Source: Flavobacterium sp. (GTDB taxonomy: Bacteria > Bacteroidota > Bacteroidia > Flavobacteriales > Flavobacteriaceae). From it: a stretch of 5,445 nucleotides of DNA. Both the position numbers and the translations under genes were made by a program. The stretch covers positions 1 through 5,445 of the forward strand of contig DMHA01000256.1 in assembly GCA_003449615.1 (NCBI GenBank), read 5' to 3'. Numbering within the stretch: position 1 is the stretch's first letter; each line of letters starts with the position of its first letter. This document shows positions 1-5,093 of the stretch, piece by piece. The notes beneath the pieces are model-generated. The model did not search any database and had not been told where the DNA came from. It saw only the letters and a list, made by a program, of their open reading frames with translations.

Positions 1-960
1 CAACAAAAAAATATTTCCAAAATTATAGATTGCAAAATCCTTGATAGAACCAATCTTATTCTGGATATTTTTGCCCAAAGAGCCGAAACTTCGTATGCCA
101 GAACGCAAGTAGAATTGGCACAATGTATTTATTTGTTACCCAGATTATCAGGTTTGTGGACACACTTGGAACGTCAAAAAGGGGGAATCGGGATGCGTGG
201 ACCGGGAGAAACTGAGATTGAAACCGACAGACGTATTGTTCGGGATCGCATTTCGTTATTGAAAGAAAAAATAAAAGCCATTGACAAGCAAATGGGAACC
301 CAAAGAGGCAATCGTGGCGCTATGGTTCGTGTGGCTTTGGTAGGATATACCAATGTTGGAAAATCGACTTTGATGAATGCCATTGGCAAAAGTGATGTTT
401 TTGTAGAGAACAAACTTTTTGCAACATTAGACACCACCGTTCGAAAAGTGGTGATTAAAAACTTGCCTTTTCTGTTATCTGACACAGTGGGTTTTATTCG
501 AAAACTACCGACACAATTGGTCGATTCTTTCAAAAGTACGCTCGATGAGGTTCGCGAAGCCGATTTGCTGTTGCACGTAGTCGATATTTCGCACCCTGAT
601 TTTGAAGATCATATCGAATCGGTAAACCAAACTTTAGCCGATATCAAGGCAAAAGACAAACCCGTGATTATGGTTTTCAACAAAATTGATGCGTACAAAC
701 ATTTGACCATCGATGAAGACGATTTAATGACCGAAAAAACGCCAAGACATTTCACGCTCGAAGAATGGAAAACCACTTGGATGCACCGTGTGGGCGAAGA
801 AAACGCCTTGTTCATTTCGGCAACCAACAAAGAGAATTTCGAGGAATTCAGAGAACGAGTTTACGAAGCCGTGAGACAAATTCACATCACACGTTTTCCG
901 TACAATAAGTTTTTGTATCCTGATTATAAGGATGCTGTGGAGAAGGAAGAAAAGGAATAA
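1..960 (+). CDS. hflX: GTPase HflX, 5'-truncated by the window edge
   Basis: HflX is a cytoplasmic GTPase that binds the 50S subunit and splits or rescues stalled ribosomes, notably under heat stress. The reading frame is open from base 1, so the gene starts outside the window; 319 codons are visible, and I estimate about 90 N-terminal residues are missing against the usual length of about 410. In order one sees the HflX family signature (ILDIFAQRA, then VELAQ, then GWTHLERQKGGIG-like and RGPGETEIETDRR, the glycine-rich linker), a coiled segment, and the G domain: G1 GYTNVGKS (visible residues 115-122), G2 threonines in LFATLDTT, G3 DTVGF (161-165), G4 NKID (227-230) and G5 SATN (273-276). 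All GTPase motifs are intact. A TTG or ATG inside the visible part is not a plausible start because the conserved family sequence continues upstream. No clear terminator follows. Identification is firm. Confidence 0.96.
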   Translation, partial: QQKNISKIIDCKILDRTNLILDIFAQRAETSYARTQVELAQCIYLLPRLSGLWTHLERQKGGIGMRGPGETEIETDRRIVRDRISLLKEKIKAIDKQMGTQRGNRGAMVRVALVGYTNVGKSTLMNAIGKSDVFVENKLFATLDTTVRKVVIKNLPFLLSDTVGFIRKLPTQLVDSFKSTLDEVREADLLLHVVDISHPDFEDHIESVNQTLADIKAKDKPVIMVFNKIDAYKHLTIDEDDLMTEKTPRHFTLEEWKTTWMHRVGEENALFISATNKENFEEFRERVYEAVRQIHITRFPYNKFLYPDYKDAVEKEEKE

Positions 961-1070
961 TTTTCAAATATATAACGCCAAAATAAAGATAGAATAAGGA
1001 CAAATTATAATTGCATCATAGCAGTGATTTGTAAGATAAATTAATATATTTACGAGACAATAAAAACAAA

Positions 1071-1110
1071 ACAAACTGATGTAAATTGACACAAATTGAG
1101 GTAAATTGCC
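1071..1110. repeat. four tandem 10-bp degenerate repeats
   Basis: Four consecutive decamers can be read without gaps: ACAAACTGAT, GTAAATTGAC, ACAAATTGAG and GTAAATTGCC. The last three share AAATTG at exactly 10-bp spacing, one helical turn. They lie 61 bp upstream of the start of the unrecognised gene at 1171 and just left of the boundary sequence GTTAGCGGG. They could be iterated protein-binding sites or chance in AT-rich DNA; nothing else in the sequence decides. Confidence 0.45.
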
Positions 1111-1135
1111 GAAGGTTTGTTTCGTTTATTTATGA

Positions 1136-1144
1136 GTTAGCGGG
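1136..1144 (+). other. putative cassette left boundary (R'-like core GTTAGCGGG)
   Basis: GTTAGCGGG is the perfect reverse complement of CCCGCTAAC at 1805-1813, and the two flank the gene at 1171-1812. In integron cassettes the first bases of a cassette, joined to the G at its far end in the circular form, pair with the R'' core of its own attC site. This arrangement fits that rule. The core deviates from the textbook GTTRRRY at its last two positions but keeps the essential GTT/AAC. Confidence 0.45.
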
Positions 1145-1170
1145 CATTTTAACTCAAAGCAGACAAAAAA

Positions 1171-1812
1171 ATGTATAGACAAGAAAAAAGCCATTTAACA
1201 TATCAAATAGAAGGTCGACTCAGTGCTTACTTATCTGAAATAGATAATTGTAAAGACTTTAAATCTAACAGCCAAACTAAGTTGGATAAGACAATGAAAA
1301 TGACAGAGTGCATACATTCATTGTTGCAACACTTAAGAACGAATTGTCTAAATGATAATAAATTACTTCTCGACAAGCATAATTTGACAATCAACAAAGA
1401 CGCAGAATTGAGTGAACAGTTTTCACTGACTTGGACTTCAACAAAAACTTCAAAGACAATTTCGGGCTTTTTAAAAATTGACTTTTTCATTCCTGACATT
1501 AAGTTGTTGAATAAATCAAACTTTAAAAGTGATAACATTCATAGTCTTTCAAATTTACTAATTGACCTAACAACTCTGACTTTTGCTAACGGACAGAAAT
1601 TTATAAATAAATCTATTGCAATTATAAAAACAAAAGACGTTAACGTTGTGACAAAAGAAAATGCTGACGATTTAAAAAATGACTTGGAAAAATATTGCTC
1701 ATATGACAAAGACAACCCGACTTTTTTATTCTTAAAACATAAAGATGTCAATGGACATTTTCACAAACACTATAGCAATTTTGACACGGATGAAAGAACA
1801 ACAACCCGCTAA
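1171..1812 (+). CDS. unrecognised 213-residue protein, single gene of module A
   Basis: I do not recognise this protein. It is hydrophilic and rich in Lys, Asn, Asp, Ser and Thr, has no signal peptide and no convincing membrane segment, so it is probably cytoplasmic. The first 70 residues look helical; residues about 85-112 (from FSLTWTST to FLKIDFFIPDIK) look like paired beta strands; a second helical stretch (about 120-145) is followed by a strand with IAIIKTKDVNVV. The C-terminus is charged and contains a short His cluster (HFHKHY). The last residues (TTTR) and the TAA stop are encoded by the left end of the attC-like element that follows, as happens when a cassette gene runs into its recombination site. 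The start ATG was chosen as the first in frame; it follows an A-rich stretch, as is usual in Bacteroidota. The gene stands alone, in the direction of the other accessory genes. It is more AT-rich in appearance than hflX, which fits acquisition by transfer. Confidence 0.7.
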   Translation: MYRQEKSHLTYQIEGRLSAYLSEIDNCKDFKSNSQTKLDKTMKMTECIHSLLQHLRTNCLNDNKLLLDKHNLTINKDAELSEQFSLTWTSTKTSKTISGFLKIDFFIPDIKLLNKSNFKSDNIHSLSNLLIDLTTLTFANGQKFINKSIAIIKTKDVNVVTKENADDLKNDLEKYCSYDKDNPTFLFLKHKDVNGHFHKHYSNFDTDERTTTR

Positions 1813-1945
1813 CAGCCGTTTTGCAAAAACGGGGGTTTCGTGCTTCTAGGACTGTGAAGTGCTAAATCCAAGCTTTGTACATCTAATGAAGTTTAGAGTT
1901 GAAAATCCGCCACTTCGCCAAGCCCGAAACGTTTTGCGTCAACTT
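1805..1945 (+). repeat. attC-like imperfect palindrome 1, after module A
   Basis: The element begins with CCCGCTAACAGCCGTTTTGC, which contains the stop codon of the preceding gene, and ends near GAAACGTTTTGCGTCAAC. The arms pair: 1835-1845 (GTTTCGTGCTT) with 1920-1930 (AAGCCCGAAAC), 10 of 11 positions, and 1856-1861 (GAAGTG) with 1911-1916 (CACTTC), separated by an unpaired tract on the left side only. A long variable centre lies between. The layout, with an outer core, two stem blocks, asymmetrically unpaired bases and a variable loop, resembles integron attC sites. A smaller competing hairpin (CCGTTTT/AAAACGG, 1816-1832) has no U tract and is not a terminator. The element shares three blocks with the one at 2723-2870: AACAGC(C/G)GTTTTGCAA, AAGTTTAG and TCGCCAAG. 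Its right end (GTCAAC) is a poor GTTRRRY match. Confidence 0.6.
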
Positions 1946-1983
1946 AAACAAGCCTCGTGCCTAAAACAGTCTGAAAAATAAAG

Positions 1984-2013
1984 TTGTGATATTTGGAAAC
2001 TTTTGTATCTTTG
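1984..2013 (+). promoter_or_regulatory. Bacteroidota-type promoter of the toxin-antitoxin pair
   Basis: TTG at 1984-1986 and TATCTTTG at 2006-2013 are separated by 19 bp, matching the Bacteroidota housekeeping sigma consensus TTG-N17-23-TAnnTTTG. Transcription would start about 2019-2021, leaving a leader of under 20 nt before the ATG at 2038. It lies between attC-like element 1 and the toxin gene, so module B carries its own promoter. Confidence 0.7.
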
Positions 2014-2037
2014 TAGAAAATTTACAAAAACGGCAAA

Positions 2038-2382
2038 ATGCAATATTTTGAAACGCAATTTTTAGAAGAAGCTGACAAATTCATTTCCGAACTTGACACA
2101 AAAACTGCTAGAAAAGTGTTTTATAACATTGACTTAGCCGAACAAACAAATGATTCTAGACTTTTCAAAAAACTAAAAAAAGATATTTGGGAGTTTAGAA
2201 CTCTTTATGCAGGTATTCAAATTAGACTTCTTGCTTTTTGGGACAAAACAGACGGAAAAGAAACTTTAGTATTTGCAACACACGGATTTATAAAGAAAGT
2301 TGACAAAGTGCCAGCAAAAGAAATTGACAGAGCAGTTCAGATAAGAGAAAAATATTTTAGTAATAAACAAAATGACAAATAA
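2038..2382 (+). CDS. type II toxin, RelE/ParE superfamily (Gp49/HigB-like)
   Basis: This 114-residue protein matches the Gp49-like (phage-derived Gp49/HigB) branch of the RelE/ParE toxins, mostly ribosome-dependent mRNA endonucleases that stop translation when the antitoxin is lost. The family core is visible: the helical N-terminus (EEADKFISELDTKTARKV, residues 10-27), FKKLKKDIWEFRTLYAGIQIRLLAFWD (43-69) with the basic residues typical of the RNA-binding face, the strand TLVFATHGFIKK (76-87), and the C-terminal helix with KEIDRAVQIREKY. Length is normal for the family and no motif is missing. It overlaps the antitoxin gene by 11 nt, with the toxin first, as in HigBA modules. A strong promoter sits directly upstream. 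The assignment to the superfamily is firm; cleavage activity and exact subfamily are inferred. Confidence 0.88.
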   Translation: MQYFETQFLEEADKFISELDTKTARKVFYNIDLAEQTNDSRLFKKLKKDIWEFRTLYAGIQIRLLAFWDKTDGKETLVFATHGFIKKVDKVPAKEIDRAVQIREKYFSNKQNDK

Positions 2383-2710
2383 AATGGCAAATAAACAAAT
2401 GAAATCATACTCACTTGCCGAAATGAAAGACAAATATATCGGTAAAGTTGGAACAGAAGAACGTGAGGAGTACGAATACGAACTACGAATGGACGTTTTA
2501 GGAAAAATGATTAAAACCGCTCGACAAGAACGTAATTTGACACAAGAACAATTGGGACAAATTGTTGGCGTTCAAAAATCTCAAATCTCAAAACTAGAAA
2601 GTAGTACAAATAGTGCAACAATTGACACAATTATCAAGGTATTTAAAGCACTAAAAGCTGACATAAACTTTAATGTGAAACTTGAAAAGCATTTTATAAA
2701 ACTAGCTTAA
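2372..2710 (+). CDS. XRE-family (HTH) antitoxin of the toxin-antitoxin pair
   Basis: This 112-residue protein would neutralise the preceding toxin by direct binding and repress their common promoter. Residues about 43-98 form an XRE/Cro-type helix-turn-helix domain (LGKMIKTARQERNLTQEQLG, then VGVQKSQISKLES, then TIDTIIKVFKALKADINFNV). The N-terminal 40 residues (SYSLAEMKDKYIGKVGTEEREEYEYELR) form the segment commonly seen before the HTH in HigA-like antitoxins paired with Gp49 toxins, probably contacting the toxin. The start at 2372 overlaps the toxin gene by 11 nt; an alternative ATG at 2384, 1 nt after the toxin stop codon, is equally plausible and removes four residues. Either way translation is coupled. 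Unlike the genes of modules A and C, its stop codon lies 13 nt before the downstream element. Confidence 0.88.
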   Translation: MTNKMANKQMKSYSLAEMKDKYIGKVGTEEREEYEYELRMDVLGKMIKTARQERNLTQEQLGQIVGVQKSQISKLESSTNSATIDTIIKVFKALKADINFNVKLEKHFIKLA

Positions 2711-2722
2711 AAACAAAGCCGA

Positions 2723-2870
2723 ACGCACAACAGCGGTTTTGCAAGATGGCAGGTTTTAGGCTTAATTTTAAGATGGTTTTGTGTCTGAAAGTTTAGTCAT
2801 TAACAGCAAGTATAGGCTACCTTAATTTCGCTACATCGCCAAGTGCCAAAACCCTAATGCCAATACTCAC
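2723..2870 (+). repeat. attC-like imperfect palindrome 2, after module B
   Basis: This element is related to the one at 1805-1945. It opens with ACGCACAACAGCGGTTTTGC; AACAGCGGTTTTGCAA (2729-2744) matches element 1 at 15 of 16 positions. Inside, AAGTTTAG (2789-2796) and TCGCCAAG (2836-2843) are also shared, in the same order. The arms GGTTTTAGGC (2752-2761) and GCCAAAACC (2845-2853) pair with a single bulged A, the kind of extrahelical base that sets strand choice in attC sites. GGCA (2748-2751) and TGCC (2858-2861) extend the stem after a bulge. The right end lacks a GTT core, so it may be decayed. The centre is not conserved between the two elements. Confidence 0.55.
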
Positions 2871-2909
2871 AATCGACTTCGACAGACATAACACTTGCAA
2901 GGCAGACTA

Positions 2910-2917
2910 TAATTTTG
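2910..2917 (+). promoter_or_regulatory. possible -7 box (TAATTTTG) upstream of module C
   Basis: TAATTTTG matches the Bacteroidota -7 consensus TAnnTTTG. The nearest upstream TTG (2895-2897) is only 12 bp away, shorter than the usual spacing, so the -33 part is weak. Transcription would start around 2923, almost at the ATG at 2930, giving a nearly leaderless message. Confidence 0.4.
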
Positions 2918-2929
2918 TAACTTTATCGA

Positions 2930-3457
2930 ATGAAAAAAGTGGCGAAAACAGGACTTGATTTTATCATTGACAAACTGACCAACTCTATTGAAAACGTAGT
3001 AACAGGCGACAGTTTTGCAACCGACATTTCTATTGTAACACTTACCGACTTAAAGATTATTACTAAAAAAAACAATTGGCAGTTTGACTGGAAATTTGAA
3101 TATAAAAAGCCTGAAAGAGAAGTTTATAAACTGACTATTGTAAACAATCAACAAGTATTGCAAGGATTAATAAGCCTTGAGATAAAGGAAGACCACGTTT
3201 ATATGCACCTTGTAGAGAGTGCACCTTTCAACAAAGGTAAAACGAAAATGTATGCTGGTGTGCCAGGAAATTTAGTCGCTTTTGCTTGTAAACTTTCTTT
3301 TCAACGTGGACACGAAGGCAACGTGTCATTCTTTTCAAAAACCCAACTGGTTCAACATTATATTGACAGTTTAGGAGCAATGCACGTGGGTGGACGAATT
3401 ATGATTATTGACACAATTGCCGCATTAAAATTGATAAATAAATACTTTCCAATATGA
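2930..3457 (+). CDS. GNAT-like protein of unknown substrate
   Basis: This 175-residue protein looks like a GNAT-fold acyltransferase from a poorly characterised Bacteroidota group. Residues 1-45 (TGLDFIIDKLTNSIEN, then TGDSFATDISIVT) form an N-terminal extension typical of that group. From about 86 the GNAT core is visible: the strand VYMHLVESAPF (90-100), the acyl-CoA pyrophosphate loop region NKGKTKMYAGVPGN (101-114), the helix LVAFACKLSFQRGHEG (115-130), the strand NVSFFS (131-136), the helix QLVQHYIDSLGA (139-150) and a final strand GGRIMII (154-160). The classical Q/R-x-x-G-x-G/A spacing is not exact, so catalysis is uncertain. Its stop overlaps the ATG of the next gene (ATGA), implying coupled translation. 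Some GNAT proteins are toxins that acetylate aminoacyl-tRNA; the two-gene layout next to a toxin-antitoxin pair makes that worth considering, but the order differs from known GNAT/DUF1778 modules. Function is inferred from fold only. Confidence 0.7.
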   Translation: MKKVAKTGLDFIIDKLTNSIENVVTGDSFATDISIVTLTDLKIITKKNNWQFDWKFEYKKPEREVYKLTIVNNQQVLQGLISLEIKEDHVYMHLVESAPFNKGKTKMYAGVPGNLVAFACKLSFQRGHEGNVSFFSKTQLVQHYIDSLGAMHVGGRIMIIDTIAALKLINKYFPI

Positions 3458-3621
3458 AAACTAAATCCAAAGAATTAGATGTAGATTTTATTGGTGGACA
3501 AGATCAACCACTGACAAAAGAAGAACAATGGGCTATTAGTGCTTTTATCAAGCAACTAAAAGAGAAACAAAACAAAAACAGCAAACGAAATTCTTTAAAA
3601 ACAGACAAAGAACCTGCTTAA
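3454..3621 (+). CDS. small 55-residue protein coupled to the GNAT-like gene
   Basis: The frame runs from an ATG overlapping the stop of the GNAT-like gene (ATGA) to a TAA at 3619-3621. The product has a conserved-looking acidic motif near its start (KSKELDVDFIGGQ, residues 4-16), then PLTKEEQWAISAFIKQLKEK (19-38), a predicted amphipathic helix, and a basic disordered tail. I recall similar short proteins with DVDFIGG followed by LTKEE in Bacteroidota, usually unannotated, but cannot cite a family. Size, position and a short helix plus a disordered tail suit a binding partner or antitoxin for the upstream protein; this is inference. As in module A, the stop codon sits inside the core of the following element (GCTTAACAGC). 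Confidence 0.72.
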   Translation: MKTKSKELDVDFIGGQDQPLTKEEQWAISAFIKQLKEKQNKNSKRNSLKTDKEPA

Positions 3622-3660
3622 CAGCAAGGTTTCGTTGGTTGCGTAGCACCAACAATGAAA
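3615..3660 (+). repeat. short hairpin element 3 after module C
   Basis: TGCTTAACAGCAAGGTTTCG resembles the left end of the other two elements (AACAGC then G-rich GTTT). It continues into a hairpin: TTTCGTTGGTTGC (3630-3642) pairs with GCACCAACAATGAAA (3646-3660) around a GTA loop, with one bulged T on the left and a bulged AAT on the right. It is much shorter than elements 1 and 2 and has no U tract. It may be a truncated or short member of the same family, or simply an mRNA-stabilising hairpin. Confidence 0.45.
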
Positions 3661-3705
3661 TGAAATGCACGAACTCCAAAAAGACAATAATAATTTTGAG
3701 TAAAC

Positions 3706-3742
3706 CCCTTTTGAACTCTTATTTCAAAAGGGATTTTGTTTT
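3706..3742 (+). terminator. rho-independent terminator closing the accessory block
   Basis: CCCTTTTGAA (3706-3715) and TTCAAAAGGG (3723-3732) form a perfect 10-bp stem with a 7-nt loop, followed by the T-rich run ATTTTGTTTT. It ends + strand transcription from module C. In the other direction the trailing sequence is only weakly T-rich (GTTTAC), but since DUF2480 converges on it from 3763 it may also serve that operon. Confidence 0.85.
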
Positions 3743-3762
3743 AAGAAGCATCAACCACAATT

Positions 3763-4263
3763 TTATTTCTTCTTAAAAAGAGGCACCGCCGAACAGGCTT
3801 CGCCATACATAATACTTCTGGCAAAAGGTTGCAGATAATAGGCTGCCAAGATATAAGCACGCATTGGAACTGGTTTTTTCGAACAGCCTTTGATAATTAC
3901 AGGTTTGTTTTCGTAAGTTGAATAATCCATTTTGGAAAGGATTTCTTCGTACAAAGCAGCATCCAAATCTTCGATACTTCCATTGACGATTTTCTTGGCA
4001 AAAGGAGCCAATTGAATCGCAACCAAAATCGTAGACCAAGCTGGAAAAATAGCATCGGTGCTGCAATTGATGGCGACATATTGATCTTGATATTGTGACC
4101 AATCGTGATTTTTGAGATGTTCTCTAAAATCTTTTTCTTTCAATAAAAAACCTTCCAAAAACCATTGCGAAATATCAATTTGCGCACGAATTCCCTTTGG
4201 ATAATAATCTTCTAAATCGAAAACCTCCAAGGTGCTATTGGCTACTTTATTTATAATTTCCAT
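3763..4263 (-). CDS. DUF2480 family protein
   Basis: This 166-residue protein matches the DUF2480 family of Bacteroidota, whose function is not established. It is full length: the N-terminus (EIINKVANSTLEVFDLEDYYP) and the C-terminus (SIMYGEACSAVPLFKKK) are the usual family ends. Three cysteines lie in the best conserved motifs: NCSTDAIFPAW (Cys67), IIKGCSKKPVP (Cys127) and GEACSAVP (Cys157). They could bind a metal or Fe-S cluster, but this is my inference. Most of the chain is predicted alpha-helical, without signal peptide or membrane segment, so it should be cytoplasmic. It is the last gene of the leftward operon after sufE and the DUF59 gene, 76 nt from the latter, with a palindromic repeat in between. 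Position suggests a role near Fe-S cluster assembly. Confidence 0.88.
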   Translation of the reverse strand: MEIINKVANSTLEVFDLEDYYPKGIRAQIDISQWFLEGFLLKEKDFREHLKNHDWSQYQDQYVAINCSTDAIFPAWSTILVAIQLAPFAKKIVNGSIEDLDAALYEEILSKMDYSTYENKPVIIKGCSKKPVPMRAYILAAYYLQPFARSIMYGEACSAVPLFKKK

Positions 4264-4275
4264 TTTTGAAAAGTT

Positions 4276-4331
4276 TTCAGTTTTAAGTCCCAGTTTTCAG
4301 TCTGGAAACTGCGACTGCAAACTGCGACTGA
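4276..4331. repeat. imperfect palindrome with 13-bp tandem repeat between operon genes
   Basis: CAGTTTTC (4291-4298) pairs with GGAAACTG (4304-4311) around the loop AGTCT, using one G-T pair. After a C-C mismatch, AGTC (4286-4289) pairs with GACT (4313-4316), and further out CAGTTT (4278-4283) pairs with AAACTG (4319-4324). The right half also reads as a tandem 13-mer, AAACTGCGACTGC then AAACTGCGACTGA (4306-4331), and GTTTTCAGT occurs twice in the left half (4273, 4293). I recall similar CAGTTTTCAGTC-type dispersed palindromes in flavobacterial intergenic DNA. It fills the gap between the DUF59 and DUF2480 genes and could stabilise or attenuate the transcript. Confidence 0.7.
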
Positions 4332-4339
4332 ATACTTAT

Positions 4340-4663
4340 TTACAACATCCCTAATTCTAATTTTGCTTCTTCGCTCATCAAATCTTTATTCCACGGCGGA
4401 TCGAACGTGATTTCCACTTCGGCATCTTTGACGTGTTCGATAGATTTTACTTTTTCTTCCACTTCTCTGGGTAAGCTTTCGGCTACGGGACAGTTGGGAG
4501 AAGTGAGTGTCATCAGGATTTTTACTTCAAAATCGGTGCTAACCATTACATCATAAATCAATCCTAATTCGTAAATATCCACAGGAATTTCTGGGTCGTA
4601 AATCGTTTTTAGTTTGGCTACGATATCAATTCCTAGTTGGTTGGTGTCTATTGCTTGTTCCAT
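4340..4663 (-). CDS. SUF-associated Fe-S assembly protein, MIP18/DUF59 family
   Basis: This 107-residue protein is a single-domain MIP18 (DUF59) protein of the type found in SUF operons. Members act late in Fe-S cluster assembly, helping to mature or transfer clusters to target proteins in the cytoplasm. The hallmarks are DPEIPVDIYELGLIY (residues 23-37), the near-invariant cysteine in TSPNCPVAESLP (Cys58), and FDPPWNKDLMSEEAK (87-101). Length is that of the short form, not the longer SufT with an added N-terminal domain, so no symbol is given. The ATG lies 10 nt after the sufE stop, so the two are surely cotranscribed. Confidence 0.92.
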   Translation of the reverse strand: MEQAIDTNQLGIDIVAKLKTIYDPEIPVDIYELGLIYDVMVSTDFEVKILMTLTSPNCPVAESLPREVEEKVKSIEHVKDAEVEITFDPPWNKDLMSEEAKLELGML

Positions 4664-4673
4664 TTTTATTTAT

Positions 4674-5093
4674 TTATTTCTTTGCGTCGAATGCCAATGC
4701 GTACATTTTTATATTCTTAATCATCGAAACCAATCCGTTGGCTCGTGTTGGCGATAAATGTTCTTTCAGCCCGATTTCATCTATGAAATCCATATCGGCA
4801 TTCAATATATCCGAAGCTTTTTGGTTTGAAAAAACCCGAATTAATATGGCTATAATTCCTTTGGTCAAAATCGCATCGCTATCGGCAGTGAACACGATTT
4901 TGTCGTCGTTTTGTTCCCCTTTCAACCATACTTTCGATTGACATCCTTTGATAATGTTATCCTCGGTTTTGTATGCTTCTTGAATCAAAGGAAGGTTTTT
5001 ACCCAATTCGATAATGTATTCATAGCGTTGCATCCAGTCGTCAAACATCGAAAATTCATCTATTATTTCTTCTTGTGTTTCTTTAATTGTCAT
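4674..5093 (-). CDS. sufE: SufE family sulfur acceptor protein
   Basis: SufE accepts persulfide sulfur from the cysteine desulfurase SufS and hands it to the SufBCD scaffold during Fe-S cluster assembly. The acceptor cysteine is in GCQSKVWL; with the chosen start it is Cys51, the same number as in E. coli SufE. Other family features are EEIIDEFSMFDDWMQRYEYIIELGKNLP near the N-terminus, DSDAILTKGIIAILIRVFS in the middle and LKEHLSPTRANGL near the end. The 139-residue length is normal. I chose the ATG at 5093 (MTIKETQEEI) rather than 5108 because homologues begin this way as I recall and because it reduces overlap with the preceding gene to 11 nt. It is second of the visible operon genes; sufS and sufBCD are not in the window but may lie upstream on this strand. 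Confidence 0.95.
   Translation of the reverse strand: MTIKETQEEIIDEFSMFDDWMQRYEYIIELGKNLPLIQEAYKTEDNIIKGCQSKVWLKGEQNDDKIVFTADSDAILTKGIIAILIRVFSNQKASDILNADMDFIDEIGLKEHLSPTRANGLVSMIKNIKMYALAFDAKK

Noticed and set aside
174..533. Open frame on the - strand within hflX (119 codons)
   Set aside because: It is fully antisense to the conserved G domain of hflX and resembles no protein; a shadow frame.
609..830. Open frame on the - strand within hflX (73 codons)
   Set aside because: Antisense to the well-supported hflX frame, no family features.
1045..1052. TATATTTA as a promoter -7 box for the gene at 1171
   Set aside because: It lacks the final G of TAnnTTTG, the nearest TTG is only 13 bp upstream, and it lies left of the proposed cassette boundary; too weak to call.
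1227..1751. Two - strand open frames opposite the 213-residue gene
   Set aside because: They lie opposite a longer frame with a sensible start and a stop at the element boundary, and their hydrophobic, Ser/Leu/Phe-rich products look like the antisense of Lys/Asn-rich coding DNA. The + frame is preferred, although neither side has a recognised family.
1816..1832. Hairpin CCGTTTT/AAAACGG as a terminator of the 213-residue gene
   Set aside because: It is followed by GGGTTTCG rather than a T run, and its bases belong to the larger conserved element.
961..3762. Insertion sequence, prophage or CRISPR array in the accessory block
   Set aside because: No transposase, integrase or phage gene is present, and no evenly spaced direct repeats with unique spacers; the two long elements are palindromic and about 900 bp apart.
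3773..4102. Alternative - strand frames inside DUF2480
   Set aside because: Same strand but other frames; DUF2480 motifs are continuous in the chosen frame and the alternatives are low-complexity.
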